Positions 10,881 through 22,625 are shown, counted from the stretch's first letter. The stretch is DNA of 64,000 nt from Callorhinus ursinus (GCF_003265705.1 NW_020312827.1:15182996-15246995), one strand, 5' to 3'. Notes: generated by a model from the letters alone, not told the origin. Numbers and translations are program-made.

Positions 10881-11959
10881 TCACTGTCGTAGGGGATGAA
10901 GATTTAAAGGATTTGAGGCTATAGTCTACAGTTTTAGAGAAATGTGGCATATACATCAGAAGGAAAATGTCAATGTAGATGTATTCTGGGACAATAAATT
11001 ATGAGTTCCAATGTGACTGAAACCATGGGCTGAGTTGGTTGAGAATAAGCTTTGTGGGGGAAAATGTAGGTTAGTTGGGTTCTGGAGGACATAGAAATCT
11101 TAGGTAAATGGATAGGATGGAAGATGGGTGACAAAGCACATTCCACATGGAAGGCCTAGAATCACATGTGTTTAGTTAAAGGAATAATTTGACTGAGCTG
11201 TTAGTTCTTTTGGGAGAGTGTTGGGAAAAAGAAGATTGAAAACGTGTTGGAATCCTTGAGTCGTAAAATAAGAATTGGATTTTATTCTATAATTCATTCT
11301 ATATACTTTTTCTTTAAAGTATAGGTAATTTTTTAGGGTTTGAAAACCATGCAATTTCCATTGAAACCACTCAGTTCTGCTCTTGTAGAGCAAAAGGAGC
11401 CATAGACAATAGGAGAATGAGTTAGGTGAAGCTATGTCCCAATAAAACTCTGCTGAAGCCTGCTATAGTTGCTGGTGGTAAATTCAAAGCTTTTAAGCAG
11501 TAAATTCACAAATAGCTGCTTGGGGAAACATGATCTGGTCATGTTGTGTCAGTGACGATAAAGAGGGGGCTAAGTGACATAAAGATGTTTCCACTGAGGA
11601 AGTTCATAGTACTATGGAAGAAAATATGGGTGGTAAGAGGGTCACAGGTTCTAGAAAGGAAAAGACAAATGAGAAGGTACTGTGAAGGAAATAATAATAA
11701 TTTTTGGCAGCTGACCAAATGTGAAGGGTGGGGGAGTCAATAATGTCTCCAAGAAGGGAAGTATAAGCAAGGAAAAATGGCAGAAAGCACCTTCTAAGAC
11801 GTGCTTGTAAATGAACACCACCAGGCTGTGGGAAAGGGAAATATCACTTCTGTAATCAAGATCAAATGATAAAGTCTTAGATCCTAGACCAGGTGGAGAA
11901 CTGAATCTGATATAACCAAATTAAACTAGGACTATCTAAAAAGCTATTTGGCCCAGGTC
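10881..11959. other. single-copy DNA, nothing recognised
   Basis: About 1.1 kb. Short frames at 11172-11393 (minus) and 11546-11743 (plus) have no recognisable features. Confidence 0.4.
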
Positions 11960-12930
11960 AATGAACACTATTTGGACTTTGGCAGAAGAAAATATCACTA
12001 TTTCTACAGAAGAACATCCCCAATTGGGCCCTACATATTTTCATAAATTAAGTTCAATATGCTATGAAACTACTACCACAATTTACCAAACACATAAGAA
12101 AAAAAAAAACACACCATTGACAAAGGGCAACAGGTTTTTGTTTTGTTTTGTTTTCTCAAAAAAGCATGTTACAACTTCCAAAGTCTTTGGATATATGAAA
12201 TAATCTGTTCATGAAATCTATAAAAACATAAAAATTTTAAAATTTAAATAAGTAAATTTAAATTTAATACATTTAAAGAAATAAACAAATGACCAAAATC
12301 TATCAAAGATTACCAAGGAAGTTTGCAAAAGAATTAGAACTTTAGACATCAAAAATATAGTTGTTGAAGTGTAAAACTCAATGAATGAATGAAGCAACTT
12401 AGATATAGATTAGAGGGCATTAGTGATTAAGGAAATTATCCAGAATGCAACACAGAAAGACTAGGGAATAAGAAAAAAAAATAAGAAAAAAGAGCTAAAA
12501 GTCATGACGGATATCTTGAGAAAGTTTACAATATTTCAAATCAGATTTCCAGAATGCAAAAATTGGGAATATGGATGAGGTGGTAATTGAAGAGCTAATG
12601 GTTCAGAAACATGACATTAACCATACAGAATAAACAAAAAGAAATTCATACTTACACAATGTGGTAAAATTTCAGAAGACTCAACACAGAGACTATCATA
12701 AAAAAAGAAAATGCTACAGAAAAATTCCATTGATAATAGATTCTTCAACAGCAACAATGAAAACCAGAAGAAAGTGAATGCCTCACAGTTCTAAGAAAAA
12801 ATAACTGTTGACCTTGAATTGTAGACCCAGAAATCTGTCAAGAATAAGGGTGCAATATAGGAATTTTTAGGTTTAAGAGAATAAATCTGAGAGGTTTATT
12901 TACTAGACCTTCACTAAAGAAACTTTAAAG
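11960..12930 (+). mobile_element. old L1/HAL1-like LINE fragment
   Basis: A-rich sense strand with L1-like blocks: an ORF1-like stretch (12370-12470, with aactcaatgaatgaatgaag and atccagaatgcaacacagaa), then gcaacaatgaaaaccagaag, gttgaccttgaattgtagac and ccttcactaaagaaac. Heavily diverged with no usable frame. It ends where the younger L1 begins at 12931. HAL1 versus L1M cannot be told apart by eye. Confidence 0.6.
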
Positions 12931-14255
12931 ATATGGACCCTAAACTCTATGGTCAAATAATCTTTGACAAAGCAGGAAAAAACATGGAATGGAAAAAAGA
13001 CAGTCTCTTCAATAAATGGTGCTGGGAAAATTGGACAGCCACATGCAGAAGAATGAAACTCGACCATTCTCTAACACCATTCACAAAGATAAACTCAAAG
13101 TGGATGAAAGACCTCAATGTGAGACAGTAATCCATCAAAATCCTAGAGGAGAACATAGACAGTAACCTCTTTGACATCGCCCACAGCAACTTCTTTCAAG
13201 ATACATCTCCAAAAGCTAGTGAAACAAAAGCAGAAATGAACTTTTGGGACTTCATGAAGATAAAAAGCTTCTGCACAGCAAAGGAAACAGTCAACAAAAC
13301 AAAGAGGCAACCCACAGAATGGGAGAAGATATTTGCAAATGACACTACAGATAAAGGGCTGGTATCCAAGATCTAGAAAGAACTTCTCAAACTCAACACC
13401 CAAAAAACAAATAATCAAGTCAAAAAGTGGGCAGAAGATATGAACAGACACTTCTCTGAAGACATACAAATGGCTAACAGACACATGAAAAAATGTTCAT
13501 CATCATAGCCATCGGGGAAATTCAAATCAAAACCGCATTGAGATACCACCTTACACCAGTTAGAATGGCAAAAATGGACAGGGAAACAAACAACAAATAT
13601 TGGAGAGGTTGTGGAGAAAGTGTGGAGGTTCCTCAAAAAGTTAAAAATAGAGCTACCCTATGACCCAGCAATTGCACTACTGGGTATTTACCCCAAAGAT
13701 ACAGATGTAGTGAAAAGAAGGGCCATATGCACCCCAATGTTCATAGCAGCAATGTCCACAATAGCCAAACTGTGGAAAGAGCCGAGATGCCCTTCAACAG
13801 ATGAATGGATAAAGAAGATGTGGCCCATATATACAATGGAATATTACTCAGCCATCAGAAAGGATGAATACCCAACTTTTACCTCAACATGGATGGGACT
13901 GGAGGAGATGATGCTAAGTGAAATAAGTCAAGCAGAGAAAGTCAATTATCATATGGTTTCACTTATTTGTGGGACGTAAGGAAGAGTGTGGAGGACATTA
14001 GCAGAAGGAAGGGAAAAATGAGGGGGGTAATTGGAGGGAGAGATGAACCATGAGAGGCTATGGACTCTGAGAAACAAACAGGGTTTTAGAGGGGAGGGGG
14101 GGATTGGTTAGCCCAGTGATGGGTATTAAGGAGGGCACGTACTGCATGGAACACTGGGTGTTATACGAAAACAATGGATCGTGGGTCACCACATCAAAAA
14201 CTAATGATGTATTGTATGGTGACTAACATAACATAATAAAGTTAAAAAAATGAGG
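12931..14255 (+). mobile_element. L1 retrotransposon, 5'-truncated, carnivore type
   Basis: Starts within ORF2 (accctaaactctatggtcaaa) and runs through the C-terminal coding part to a carnivore-type 3' UTR (gggcacgtactgcatggaac; actaatgatgtattgtatgg; aataaag) and an A-rich tail. Relative to the copy at 40455-41160 it lacks 58 bp at 13620/13621, which shifts frame. Stops are also present upstream (for example after caatgtgagacag at 13128). It cannot mobilise itself. Confidence 0.95.
13611..13979 (+). pseudogene. L1 ORF2 C-terminal fragment
   Basis: A 122-codon frame encodes the C-terminal end of L1 ORF2p, the region after the reverse-transcriptase domain. Landmarks in order are a [24 protein letters not shown] block, a CTPMFIAAMSTIAKLWKEPR-like stretch, MEYYSAIRKDE and a final SQAEKVNYHMVSLICGT. 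Intact ORF2p exceeds 1200 residues and carries endonuclease and reverse transcriptase activities. Neither domain is present here, so this piece has no enzymatic role. The apparent ATG start is created by the 58-bp deletion joining gagaaag to tgtggagg. It is a broken remnant without a promoter or partner ORF1. Confidence 0.92.
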
Positions 14256-14289
14256 GAAATAAAAAAAATTTAAAGGGTATATAATAAGG

Positions 14290-14480
14290 AGATTCTGGAA
14301 TGGAATTGACTTGGTTTGAATGACAGGTTGACCCGTCACTGGTTGCATGACTTTGGCGTTACTTTCTCTGAACCCTGGTTACTTATTTTGAAAATGAATA
14401 TAGCCTTGACTTCACATCCAATGATGAGCATGGTTCCTGGCATAGAGCAGGACTCAATGTGTTTGGTGGAGAGATAGAGC
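14290..14480 (+). repeat. MIR SINE
   Basis: gacttggtttgaatgacagg, then gcatgactttggcgttactt, ctctgaaccctggttactta, aaaatgaatatag, and a tail with gagcatggttcctggcatag. The full MIR block order is preserved. Confidence 0.72.
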
Positions 14481-15109
14481 CATAGAACCATGGAAAGGCG
14501 ATGACTCATGCATAACCCCCATAGTTCCATCCTTTTGTTGTATGGTAAGTGACTTCTTCCAGATCAAGTAGATCTGTGAGTCCCTGCATTGTGTTGAATC
14601 CAATATCCTTTTGCTGTCATGTTGTATTGGTAAGGCTCTTTGAATTTTAAGCTCATGGACTTTTATAGGAGATAGAGATATCAAAGGGCCTTATGCCAGT
14701 AGATCAATGTGTACATGATAAACTTAGAGACCTGGCAATATTGAAGTACTTGCTCGTGATTATACAAATTGATCATAGAATCAGTGTGCTCTTTTTTTTC
14801 TGAAAAATTGTATAATATAAGCAAAAAACAAAAATGAATAAAAACAAATTAGAAATTGGCTTGTCGTTCAAAGCCCTTTTTAATTTGATGTTACTGTACC
14901 TATTTAGCCCTACTACCCTCTATTCCTGTGTGTGAATTGTCTCCTCCTCCCCTTTGGCTCCATCAGATAATACTGAACCCACTCAGAGCACAGGTCTCTC
15001 TCTTTTCTTTCTTTTTTTTTTTTTTTGTGATAGTCTCAGTTCTTTCCCCATCTGGAAGATCCATTTAATTTTCTGCAAGATTTTACCCATCTTCCTTTTT
15101 GGAGCTCAA
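14481..15109. other. single-copy DNA with a poly-T run
   Basis: No firm repeat. A TTCTTTC to T14 tract lies at 15005-15026. Frames at 14336-14684 on the minus strand have no domain. Confidence 0.4.
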
Positions 15110-15340
15110 AACTCACTTACCTTCTAAGGCTCTCACCAACACTTCTCTTCATTTTTAATCGCCTCTTTGCTGAAGATGAGTCTCCCCTTGATCTGACAGT
15201 TTGCATGCCTTCATTTAGTCCACAAGCTATGTGTTGTCTCCCAAACAAGGCATAGAGAGTATACAGATAAGGACCATAATTCGTTCTTTCCCCCCTGGGT
15301 AACCATGGTAGGCATATAATAAGAGCTCAGTCAACAAAAG
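15110..15340 (+). repeat. L2 LINE fragment (3' part)
   Basis: aaaactcacttaccttctaag, a ctctcaccaacacttctctt stretch, then ccacaagctatgtgttgtctc and a final ggtaggcatataataagagctc follow the sense L2 3' region. Confidence 0.5.
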
Positions 15341-15399
15341 AATATGTGCATATAAAGTCTCAGTTTAAAATGATTTCTTCAGGATGAAAGGTGTTTACA

Positions 15400-16740
15400 T
15401 CCAAAGAGTTATTCATTTGAGGCTGGTGGGACGCACTATTTGTTACCAGCCTATAAGTCATCTTATGGAATTTCATTAGTCTATCCATGTGTCACCACAC
15501 TTTAAAGGTTGTTTGGTTTAAAAACCATTAAACTTTTTAGTGGGAGAATAACCTGTCCCCAACCTCCTTAATAAAGGTTTAATAACCATTTCTTTCACTT
15601 CATGGATAAATAATTGCCCGACATATTTCAGGGGAAGGAAAAAGAAGTATGTACTAACACAGGCCCCTGTAATTACCACAAACTCTTCATTATTTTTATT
15701 GATAGCCTATTCCTCAGCCCTAGAAATAATCTCACCAATTAGATAGCTATTTAAGGCTATTGAAAAATAGCCAATCTTTGGAAAATGAAATATCATACTT
15801 ACTTCCTGTTTGCCTAATTTAAAAGACATAGTAAGACACTGATTAGAATATACAGTAGATAGTTATATGAGGGTAGAAAATTTGAAGCTTGTCTCTAAAC
15901 CCAATCTAAATATGGATTTATGTGGGAATTTTTGCCCCGCTTCCCCCGCACAGTTTGTCCCTACTAGCCAGGTGTGTAATAGGTAAGTCTCTTCATTCAG
16001 AGAGACCAGGGCAGATACTATGTAAGACTCATCTCTCCTGCTGGGGAATCAAAATCCCAGAATTTTAACACATGGCTAATTATTAGGCATGTGGCCTCTA
16101 ATATCAAACACAGATTTAAAATACTTGCGGAGGATTTGAATGGCTTCACATTTAGCCAAAACAATCTGCCAGGTCTCTTATTAGATAGCTGGAGGCCGGT
16201 TCAAAGGATTTAAGTCTGATCCTTTCTTAAGTCTGTTTCACTCTAGCTGAATCACAGAATCAGATTTTATAAAACTCTAGGCTGTAATGCAGGGTAATGT
16301 TAAGCACATCTTGCTCATTAGAAACAAATGAAAAACTCATCAGCCTTGAGACTCAGCCATTTATATTAAATATCTATATAAAATGCTACCAGAGACATTT
16401 GGTCTGGGCTGGTCTAATCTATGATATAGTCTATTTGACGGAGTTTTAAAATATATAGTCTATTTCATACTACTAACATTGCTATGGCACCAACTGATAA
16501 AAAAATGAAAAAGATATTCAGAAAGCGTATTTTACTTTATCAGCTATTTAAATGTCCCATTTTATTCTTTAATTTGGAATTCTGTTCGTGCCATTCTCTA
16601 AAGAAACTCAAATGGATCAGAATAAAGAGTACTCCACAGCCCCGTGTTTGGTCAGTAAAAAGTGGACTATATGAGATTTAGCACATTATACCAGATGTTC
16701 GTTATATACTGCAAATCACCCACCACACAATTCATTACTG
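15400..16740. other. repeat-free AT-rich block, candidate conserved non-coding element
   Basis: About 1.3 kb without recognisable transposon sequence. It contains TAAT/ATTA-rich words (taattattaggca near 16077), TTTAAAGG, AACAATCTGCC, and a stem-loop-like ggtttaaaaacc at 15518-15529. It also has a 13-bp direct repeat (atatagtctattt at 16424-16436 and 16453-16465). These features are typical of developmental enhancers but are not proof. No reading frame of note apart from a 65-codon chance frame at 16484. Confidence 0.35.
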
Positions 16741-16766
16741 ATAATTAGGTTCCAATTAGAAAACTT

Positions 16767-16790
16767 AAAAAAAAAAAAAAGAAAAAAAAA
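16767..16790. repeat. poly-A tract
   Basis: A14-G-A9 run with no recognisable element upstream. It may be the only visible trace of an old retroposed tail. Confidence 0.85.
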
Positions 16791-16849
16791 CTCTACTTTG
16801 AGAAATGAAGTCAAAGAAATAAACCTGTGGGTGGGACATGTTTCTTTTC

Positions 16850-16965
16850 ACCTCACTCTGGATGGCAATCTCTGTGAGGGAGGGAGAGCACTGTCCCCAG
16901 CATCTAAAATACTGAGGGGCTCATAGAAGTTGCTCACTAAAACATTTATGGGTGACTGCTGGGGT
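16850..16965 (+). repeat. L2 LINE 3' end
   Basis: ctctgtgagggagggagagc, tgtccccagcatctaaaata, and ggctcatagaagttgctcac match the sense L2 3' end in order. Confidence 0.65.
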
Positions 16966-17149
16966 CTGTAGTTATACTGTGAGAATTTAAAAGCGTTTGT
17001 AGTTGGAATAAACTCTGGGGCAAACAAAAGTTTTCTTAAAAAAACAGAAATCAGTAGTCAGGCAGATCAAGTAATCGTTGCCTACAGGGCCCATGTTTTC
17101 TAATAGGAATGTGGCTGTTCCCATGCATATCCTCCAACCCCATCCTCAG

Positions 17150-17230
17150 CACAGCCCCGTGTGGTCTGGAGCAATGATATTCCAAGCTTCCAGATGAGGG
17201 ACCTGAGGCACATCCACTTGGTTACTTATG
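17150..17230 (-). repeat. MIR fragment (antisense)
   Basis: ccagatgagggacctgaggc followed by acatccacttggttact is the antisense MIR core. Confidence 0.5.
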
Positions 17231-17239
17231 TATCCATCC

Positions 17240-17662
17240 AGTCCATCATACAGGCATCTGCTAGGGAATGACTTTGGTTTTTGCCCTCAAGGAGTCCTGG
17301 AGCTCACCGACACATTCACTATTGAGGGCAATTTCATCCATAGAATTCTTTACAGAACTGGGAACCGAGGTTGCTTGGAGGAGGAGGAAAGGATTAATTT
17401 ACTAGAGATAGGGAGGGTGGGATGCATAGAAGTTTAACAGAGGGGGTCAAGCTTGAGTGGTGTTTGGGGATTCCACGGGCAGATGAGGAATAGGAGTGTT
17501 TTCAGAGAGAGAGAACACCTTGTCTTGAAACACAGAGGTGTGAAAAATGTCAGCATGCTTAGTCCAAAGAGTAGAAATGGGTTGATGTTAACAGGGGAGT
17601 AGTGTGTATACATGTCCGTGCATGACGTGTGTGTGTGCGTGTGTGTGCATGCATGTGTGCAT

Positions 17663-17702
<40 letters not shown>

Positions 17703-17830
17703 TGGGAGAGGAGTCAGAGAGGGCAAACTGGTCAAGATCATGAATACCATGCTCTTTCATTTTGCCAAGGAGGTTGCATTTCATCTGGAGGGGATGCGAA
17801 GCTTGTGAAGACTTTTAAGGGAGATTGACT
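17240..17830 (-). repeat. L2 LINE (antisense) interrupted by GT repeat
   Basis: tgccctcaaggagtcctgg, then gcttgagtggtgtttgggga, an aggaataggagtg block, gtctaaatgcttagtcc-like text and, after the microsatellite, tggtcaagatcatgaatacc and ggttgcatttcatctgg. This is antisense L2. Frames encoding His-Thr or Cys-Val repeats at 17434-17828 are microsatellite artefacts. Confidence 0.6.
17626..17701. repeat. (GT)n compound microsatellite
   Basis: Interrupted GT/GC/AT units at the left pass into about 19 pure GT units ending at 17701. Alternating purine-pyrimidine sequence of this kind can adopt Z-DNA. Confidence 0.95.
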
Positions 17831-18685
17831 AGTCCAATTAGCATTTAGAAAGTGAATTTTTCACTCCTTTATATTTCCTGGACTATTTTTGATTCCCTAA
17901 CACCTTTCAAAGGGATGTACCCATTAGTTTATTCCTTCATAATTTCAGTTGATTTGTGATGAAGTGATTTTAAATAAAAACATTTATTTTAGCTCTGTAT
18001 GTTAATATTGTACTATACAGTTCATTTTTTAAAAAACATTTACTATACATAATATAATTGTAAATTATTAAATTATACAACAAACTTGAAAATATTTTGC
18101 CATGTAACAAATAATATATGCAGTTTTTGTTAGTGGTCATCATGTCTGTAGACAAATGATTTGTCAATGAATGAATTTTGAAATGACATTCATTTTGTTT
18201 TGTGTTGGGAATGAATGCATGTTAAAATGTTAGACCTATATGTTCCAACATCAGAAAGACCTAAATTTCTTTGGTTGACCAATGTTTGAAATTATTAAAT
18301 TTAATGCTAAGAAACTCAAGTACAATAGAGATAACTTTCATGTCTTATTTCTAAATAAAAATATGAGTGGCAAAAAAATATATGAGAGGGCTTTTTGCAA
18401 GCATTCCTCCTCAATTAACACATTTTGAGAATAGTCTTCATATCTAATAAATAAAGAATCAAATAGGGTTTAAAAAAATTGTTTCATCTACTCTCTTATC
18501 ATTGTGTTTGGTGGCACAAGAGGCCTTTAAGGTGCCATAGAGATATTTGATTTGATACTGCAACCTCTATTTTTGATGATGTTAATCTTGAGAAAAGTTT
18601 TATGTTCCTCTTAAATTTGCATTTGTTCTTTATCTTTTAACACTTAAGAGTATACATTAAGGGATGTGGTACAAAGGTGAAAATC
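17831..18685. other. AT-rich single-copy DNA
   Basis: Very AT-rich, with long A/T runs (for example around 17970-18120). No repeat family or frame of interest. Confidence 0.4.
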
Positions 18686-18689
18686 TATA

Positions 18690-18775
18690 CAAACCATAGA
18701 GACCTGTCTATCTCACCCAGAGTTCCTGGCACATAGTGGATGCTCAAAAAATATTTGTTGAAGGAATGAGGAAGC
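18690..18775 (+). repeat. L2 LINE 3' end
   Basis: cccagagttcctggcacatag followed by tggatgctcaaaaaatattt and gttgaaggaatgagg is the classic L2 3' terminus. Confidence 0.75.
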
Positions 18776-18889
18776 AAACTACAAAATGGTAACAATGAAA
18801 TGTATTTCAAAAAGTGTTGAAAAAATAAAATGAGCAATATAACTAGAACTAGGTCTCTTATGAAGGAGATTTTCCACAAATGCTAGCTT

Positions 18890-19538
18890 CTGTTGAGTGT
18901 TGAATTGTGTCTCTTCAAATTCATGCATTGAAGTACTAACTCTAATAGTTTAGAGTGTAACCTTACTTAGAGTGAAGGTCTTTACAGAGTTAATCAAGTT
19001 AAAATGAGGTCATTAGGGTAAGTTCCAATCCTCATGACTGGTGTCTTTATAAAAAAGGGAAATTTGGGTGGGGCGCCTGGGTGGCTCAGTCAGTTGGGCA
19101 TCTGCCTTTGGCTCAGGTCATGATCCCGGAGTCCTGGGATTGAGCCCCACATCCGGTTCCCTCCTCAGCGGGGAGTCTGCTTCTCCTTCTCCCTCTGCCT
19201 GCTGCTCTGCCTACTTGTGCTCTCTCTCTATCAAATAAATAAATAAAATCTTTAAAAAAAAAAAGGAAATTTGGAGACAGACATGAACACAGGGAGAACA
19301 CTGGGTGAACATGAAGACAGAGATCAGTAATAATGCTTCTACATGCAAGGAATGCCAAAGATTGCCAGCAAACCACAAAAAGCTAAGGGAGAGGCATGCA
19401 ACAGGTAGATTCTTCCTCACAGCCTCAGAAAGAACTAACCCTGCAGGCACCAGAACTATGGGACAATAAATTTCTGTTGTTTAAACCACACACTTTGTGA
19501 TACTTTGTCATAGCAGCTCTAGAAAATGAATACAGTCC
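18890..19538 (+). mobile_element. MLT1-like (ERVL-MaLR) solo LTR, split by a SINE
   Basis: The left part (18890-19067) has tgaattgtgtctcttcaaat, gaaggtctttacagagttaa, gaggtcattagggtaagttc and actggtgtctttataaaaaa. The right part (19265-19538) has agagatcagtaataatgctt, gccagcaaaccacaaaaagc, a polyadenylation-type AATAAA near 19466 and tttctgttgtttaaaccaca. Removing the SINE and one duplication restores a continuous LTR of roughly 440 bp. Non-coding, with no internal viral genes beside it. Confidence 0.72.
19068..19264 (+). mobile_element. CAN-SINE
   Basis: Full-length SINE (gggcgcctgggtggctcagtcag, tRNA-type head; bottom part rich in CTCCTTCTCCCTCTGCC; A tail) inserted in the LTR, with a ggaaatttgg duplication at 19058-19067 and 19265-19274. 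Confidence 0.95.
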
Positions 19539-19539
19539 A

Positions 19540-21035
19540 TGCTTCATTCCAGGATATGTTTTTGCCTCCTTTGTGACAAACATAAAGGGAGAGCAAAAAG
19601 TGGAGCCCGGAAGCTTAATGAAATCTAGAAATAATTACAGCTTGTCAAGATAATTTTAGAAGCTCTTCATGGTGTTTGAATCATGAAAAAAAATCCCTTT
19701 GGGTTATATTTATATAGAATTTAGGCTGTGTGTAGCTATAGTGTACAATAACATTTCATTCTTTCAAGATGCCTCAATAGAAATTTAATTTGCTCAATAT
19801 CAAATTTGATTTTGTCATTGAATTTTTGAACCACAAAAACCTTTTATGTACTCTAAATGTTTTTTTTTTTTTTTAAATCATAGAAGTACAATTTCAAGAT
19901 GAGTCAAACGACTTGACTCTAAGAAAGCATTACGTCTGCTGTCACTATGGAGTAGACAAGGGAGCTAAGGTGGCTATTTTACATTGTGTAATATAAAACT
20001 TGCCTGGTTCTCTGCTCCTTAAAAGGAACTCTCATGCCCCAGGGAGCTTTGTGGGGTTTTGAAACTAGCAATTTTTCAAATCCTCACCAGGCATCTCGGA
20101 ATGCCAACTGCACCTCATTCTTTCCTATCCTATGCTCTTTGTGGAGGCCACAAGTACTAGGCAATTTGTATGTTTGAGAATGAGGATGCCAGGCATGAAG
20201 TGCTCATTGTGAGTGTGGGGAGGTGCTCAGCATCCTCTTCTTCCTGCAGTACACTGGGAGTTTGAGCCTTTTGGAGACATATTTGTGCCTTCTGCATACT
20301 CCTTTGTCATTGTCGTCACTGCTCTGTGTCACGTTTATAATGATCTGTCCATATATCTGTCACCATGACTGACTTTGAGTTCTTTGGCAGCAACTGTGCT
20401 CGAATCTTATACTTTCTTATATCTGCAGTAGCTTATACAACGTCTGGTCCAGGGAAGGCACAGGTCCCTCCTTAGCACTGGTATAGGGGCAACACTCTGT
20501 TGCTTATCCCTGCTGAGCAAATCTGAGAGCAGGGAGAGAACACAAATCCAAGTGTTGTTCCACCGAAGGTCAAGGAAGCGGGAATATTTCCACACCAACC
20601 TTGACCAGCCATTGATTGAAGGCTAGGAACCAATTCCCCACACTTCTGTCTTGTGTGTACAGGCAGAGCTAGCAGCCAGGGAGAGAGCTTTCAGGCAAAT
20701 CCCATCAGGTATTGGGGCGGGTGGAAGTTAGGCAACTTGCACTGTGGTGACAAGGGTGAGTGGGGCACTGCCGCATCTACTAAATCTACTCTACTCCTCA
20801 CTGGCCAACTTCTATCAAGCCCTGGGTTTAGTGCCTTGAAATCTGTTGAATCCCTGGACCCGTCTGAAGTCCTGCTTCCTCCTTGAAGGGGGAAGGAACT
20901 CCATTATGACCTCCTCCCTGAAGACTTGTCTGGCTCCTCTTGGGCCCAGGTGCTTTCTGTGTCCTGATGGTCATAGCAATAACTTCTGGACTGGGCCAGG
21001 TATGTTCCTTAAGTTACATGTGGCCGATGCAGGGG
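19540..21035. other. single-copy DNA with a possible L2 remnant
   Basis: A poly-T run lies at 19859-19874. Around 20280-20460 there is weak resemblance to sense L2. The frames at 20653-20886 and 20846-21070 have no domain or splice context. Otherwise nothing recognised. Confidence 0.35.
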
Positions 21036-21039
21036 GGCA

Positions 21040-21310
21040 TTTGTTCATTCACATGCTATGGATGTTGTGATGAGGCTGTGTTACATGCTGGGGAAGACAG
21101 CTGGCTCCTGGTTCCTCAGAAGTTCCTGTCTAAGAAGGAAGACAGATGCTTCACATTTAATCACAGAAACAACAACAATAACAATTAGATGTAAATGGTG
21201 AGTCATTTGTGAAGGTAAATGAAGGGTGTGATGCAAGAATATAATCAGGACCAGAAGACTAAGTTACAGGAGGAAGGATTTGTGGAGAGGCTGCTCTGGA
21301 GTAGTGGGTA
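21040..21310 (-). repeat. L2 LINE (antisense)
   Basis: tgttacatgctggggaagac, the ctcagaagttcctgtctaag block, then tgaagggtgtgatgcaagaa and agttacaggaggaaggattt follow the antisense L2 order. An AAC-rich patch interrupts near 21170. Confidence 0.55.
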
Positions 21311-21522
21311 TGGTGAGAATTTTCCAGACAATATCACATCATTCACAGAAGCCAAAAGGTGGGAAAAAGCTTGGTGCACTCATGGAAGAAAGAATACTTC
21401 CTTCTTATTTAATGCATTTACATTGCAGGAAATAGGATCAAGTACAGAAAAGCGTAAAGAGGAAAATATATATCCCACCTGGAGATGAGCTGTCCATTGA
21501 CTCTTCTCCTTCCCCATGCTCA

Positions 21523-21596
21523 CAACACACACACACACACACACGCGAACACGCACATGAACACGCACATGTGCACACAAACACACACACACACAG
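21523..21596. repeat. (AC)n interrupted microsatellite
   Basis: CA units with GCGAACACGCACATG-type interruptions. Frames coded His-Thr or Val-Cys here are artefacts. Confidence 0.93.
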
Positions 21597-21844
21597 AGCA
21601 GAGTTATGACAAATTCCCAGATGTTCCTTTTGGAGGTACCCAGCATAGAGTAAGATGTGGAATTGGATGCTGCACCAGGTAGACAAAAGCACCATTTTCC
21701 TGTTAAGAGAAGTTCATTCTCCTAGTTTTCCAAGATATATTCTGAAGCTTCCTTGAATTTATTTCCTCAAGTCAGGCCAAACAGCTTTATGGATGCAGTT
21801 TTGACTTAATGCAGCTTACCAACGTTTTTTAAAAAAAGAATGGG

Positions 21845-22340
21845 GTAGGGAGTGACATCACCAAGATGTTGGCAGAGATTGTTCCTGACATCACTTCCCC
21901 TCACAAGAGGAACAGCTAACAACTTTTCAAAAACAGAGCACCTGAGGACAATCAGGCTGAGCTAATTTCCCCCAGAGCAACACAGGGATGAGGCTGAAGC
22001 CCCCCTGCACCACAGAGACCGAGACAGACTGCATTAGAAGAATAAGAGAAATGGCTACGTGTTGGCCACGTTGCCCCTCCCGTAGGCCAGTGCAGCACCA
22101 TGTGGAGAGGTCTTGTCTGAGCCTCTGGTTTCTCTAGTGGGAAAAGAGAACACATGGGAGGACAACCAGGCCCCAACACCAGCATTATGGGTTGCTTTGT
22201 GGGAGTCCCTAACCTGATCTCACACCACGGGGATTGCAGGGGGGAATCTGTGAGGCCCCGCCACTGGGAATCTCACTGTGACAGGGAAGGAGAGAAGGGT
22301 TGCAACAATTAGTGCACAGATCTTGGCAGCCTGAGTTCAT
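21845..22340 (+). repeat. probable L1 5'-region relic
   Basis: gtgacatcaccaagatgttgg, then gttcctgacatcacttccc, aagaggaacagctaacaac and tttcaaaaacagagcacctg resemble the 5' untranslated region of an old L1. GC content is higher than the neighbours. Downstream ORF1 is not recognisable. An unrelated single-copy origin is possible. Confidence 0.4.
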
Positions 22341-22544
22341 ACCTGCAGTGGCCAAGCTGTAGTTCCAACTAGTCTGATTCCTGAGGGAAAAATGCTGTCA
22401 ACCTCATTGTGGTTGAAGCAGAGAAATACAATTTCAGTGTCAGCAATTGCTTACTGTCTGCTGCAAATGGAATTTGGGAAGAAAGGAAGCTGAATTTCCC
22501 AAAGCTGAGTCAGTTTTAGATTTAATCCTGTGGATTGGCTAATG

Positions 22545-22625
22545 AGGTCATTCATTCATAGCCATTCAGTAGCCTTTTACTCAGCATCTGTTAGGTACTT
22601 TATTAGACATTGAAAATACAAAACA
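22545..22625 (-). repeat. L2 LINE 3' end (antisense)
   Basis: gtcattcattcatagccattc, then ctcagcatctgttaggtact and tagacattgaaaatac match the antisense L2 end. Confidence 0.5.

Noticed and set aside
13611..13979. A 122-codon protein-coding gene
   Set aside because: It is the C-terminal end of L1 ORF2 in a 5'-truncated element with an internal deletion.
17434..17828. His/Thr-rich or Cys/Val-rich proteins
   Set aside because: They are translations of a GT microsatellite. The same holds for 21380-21695, 49185-49574 and 49840-50037.
19068..19264. A functional tRNA gene
   Set aside because: CAN-SINE heads descend from a tRNA, but no intact cloverleaf, T-loop or acceptor stem of a real tRNA gene is seen here or in the other copies.
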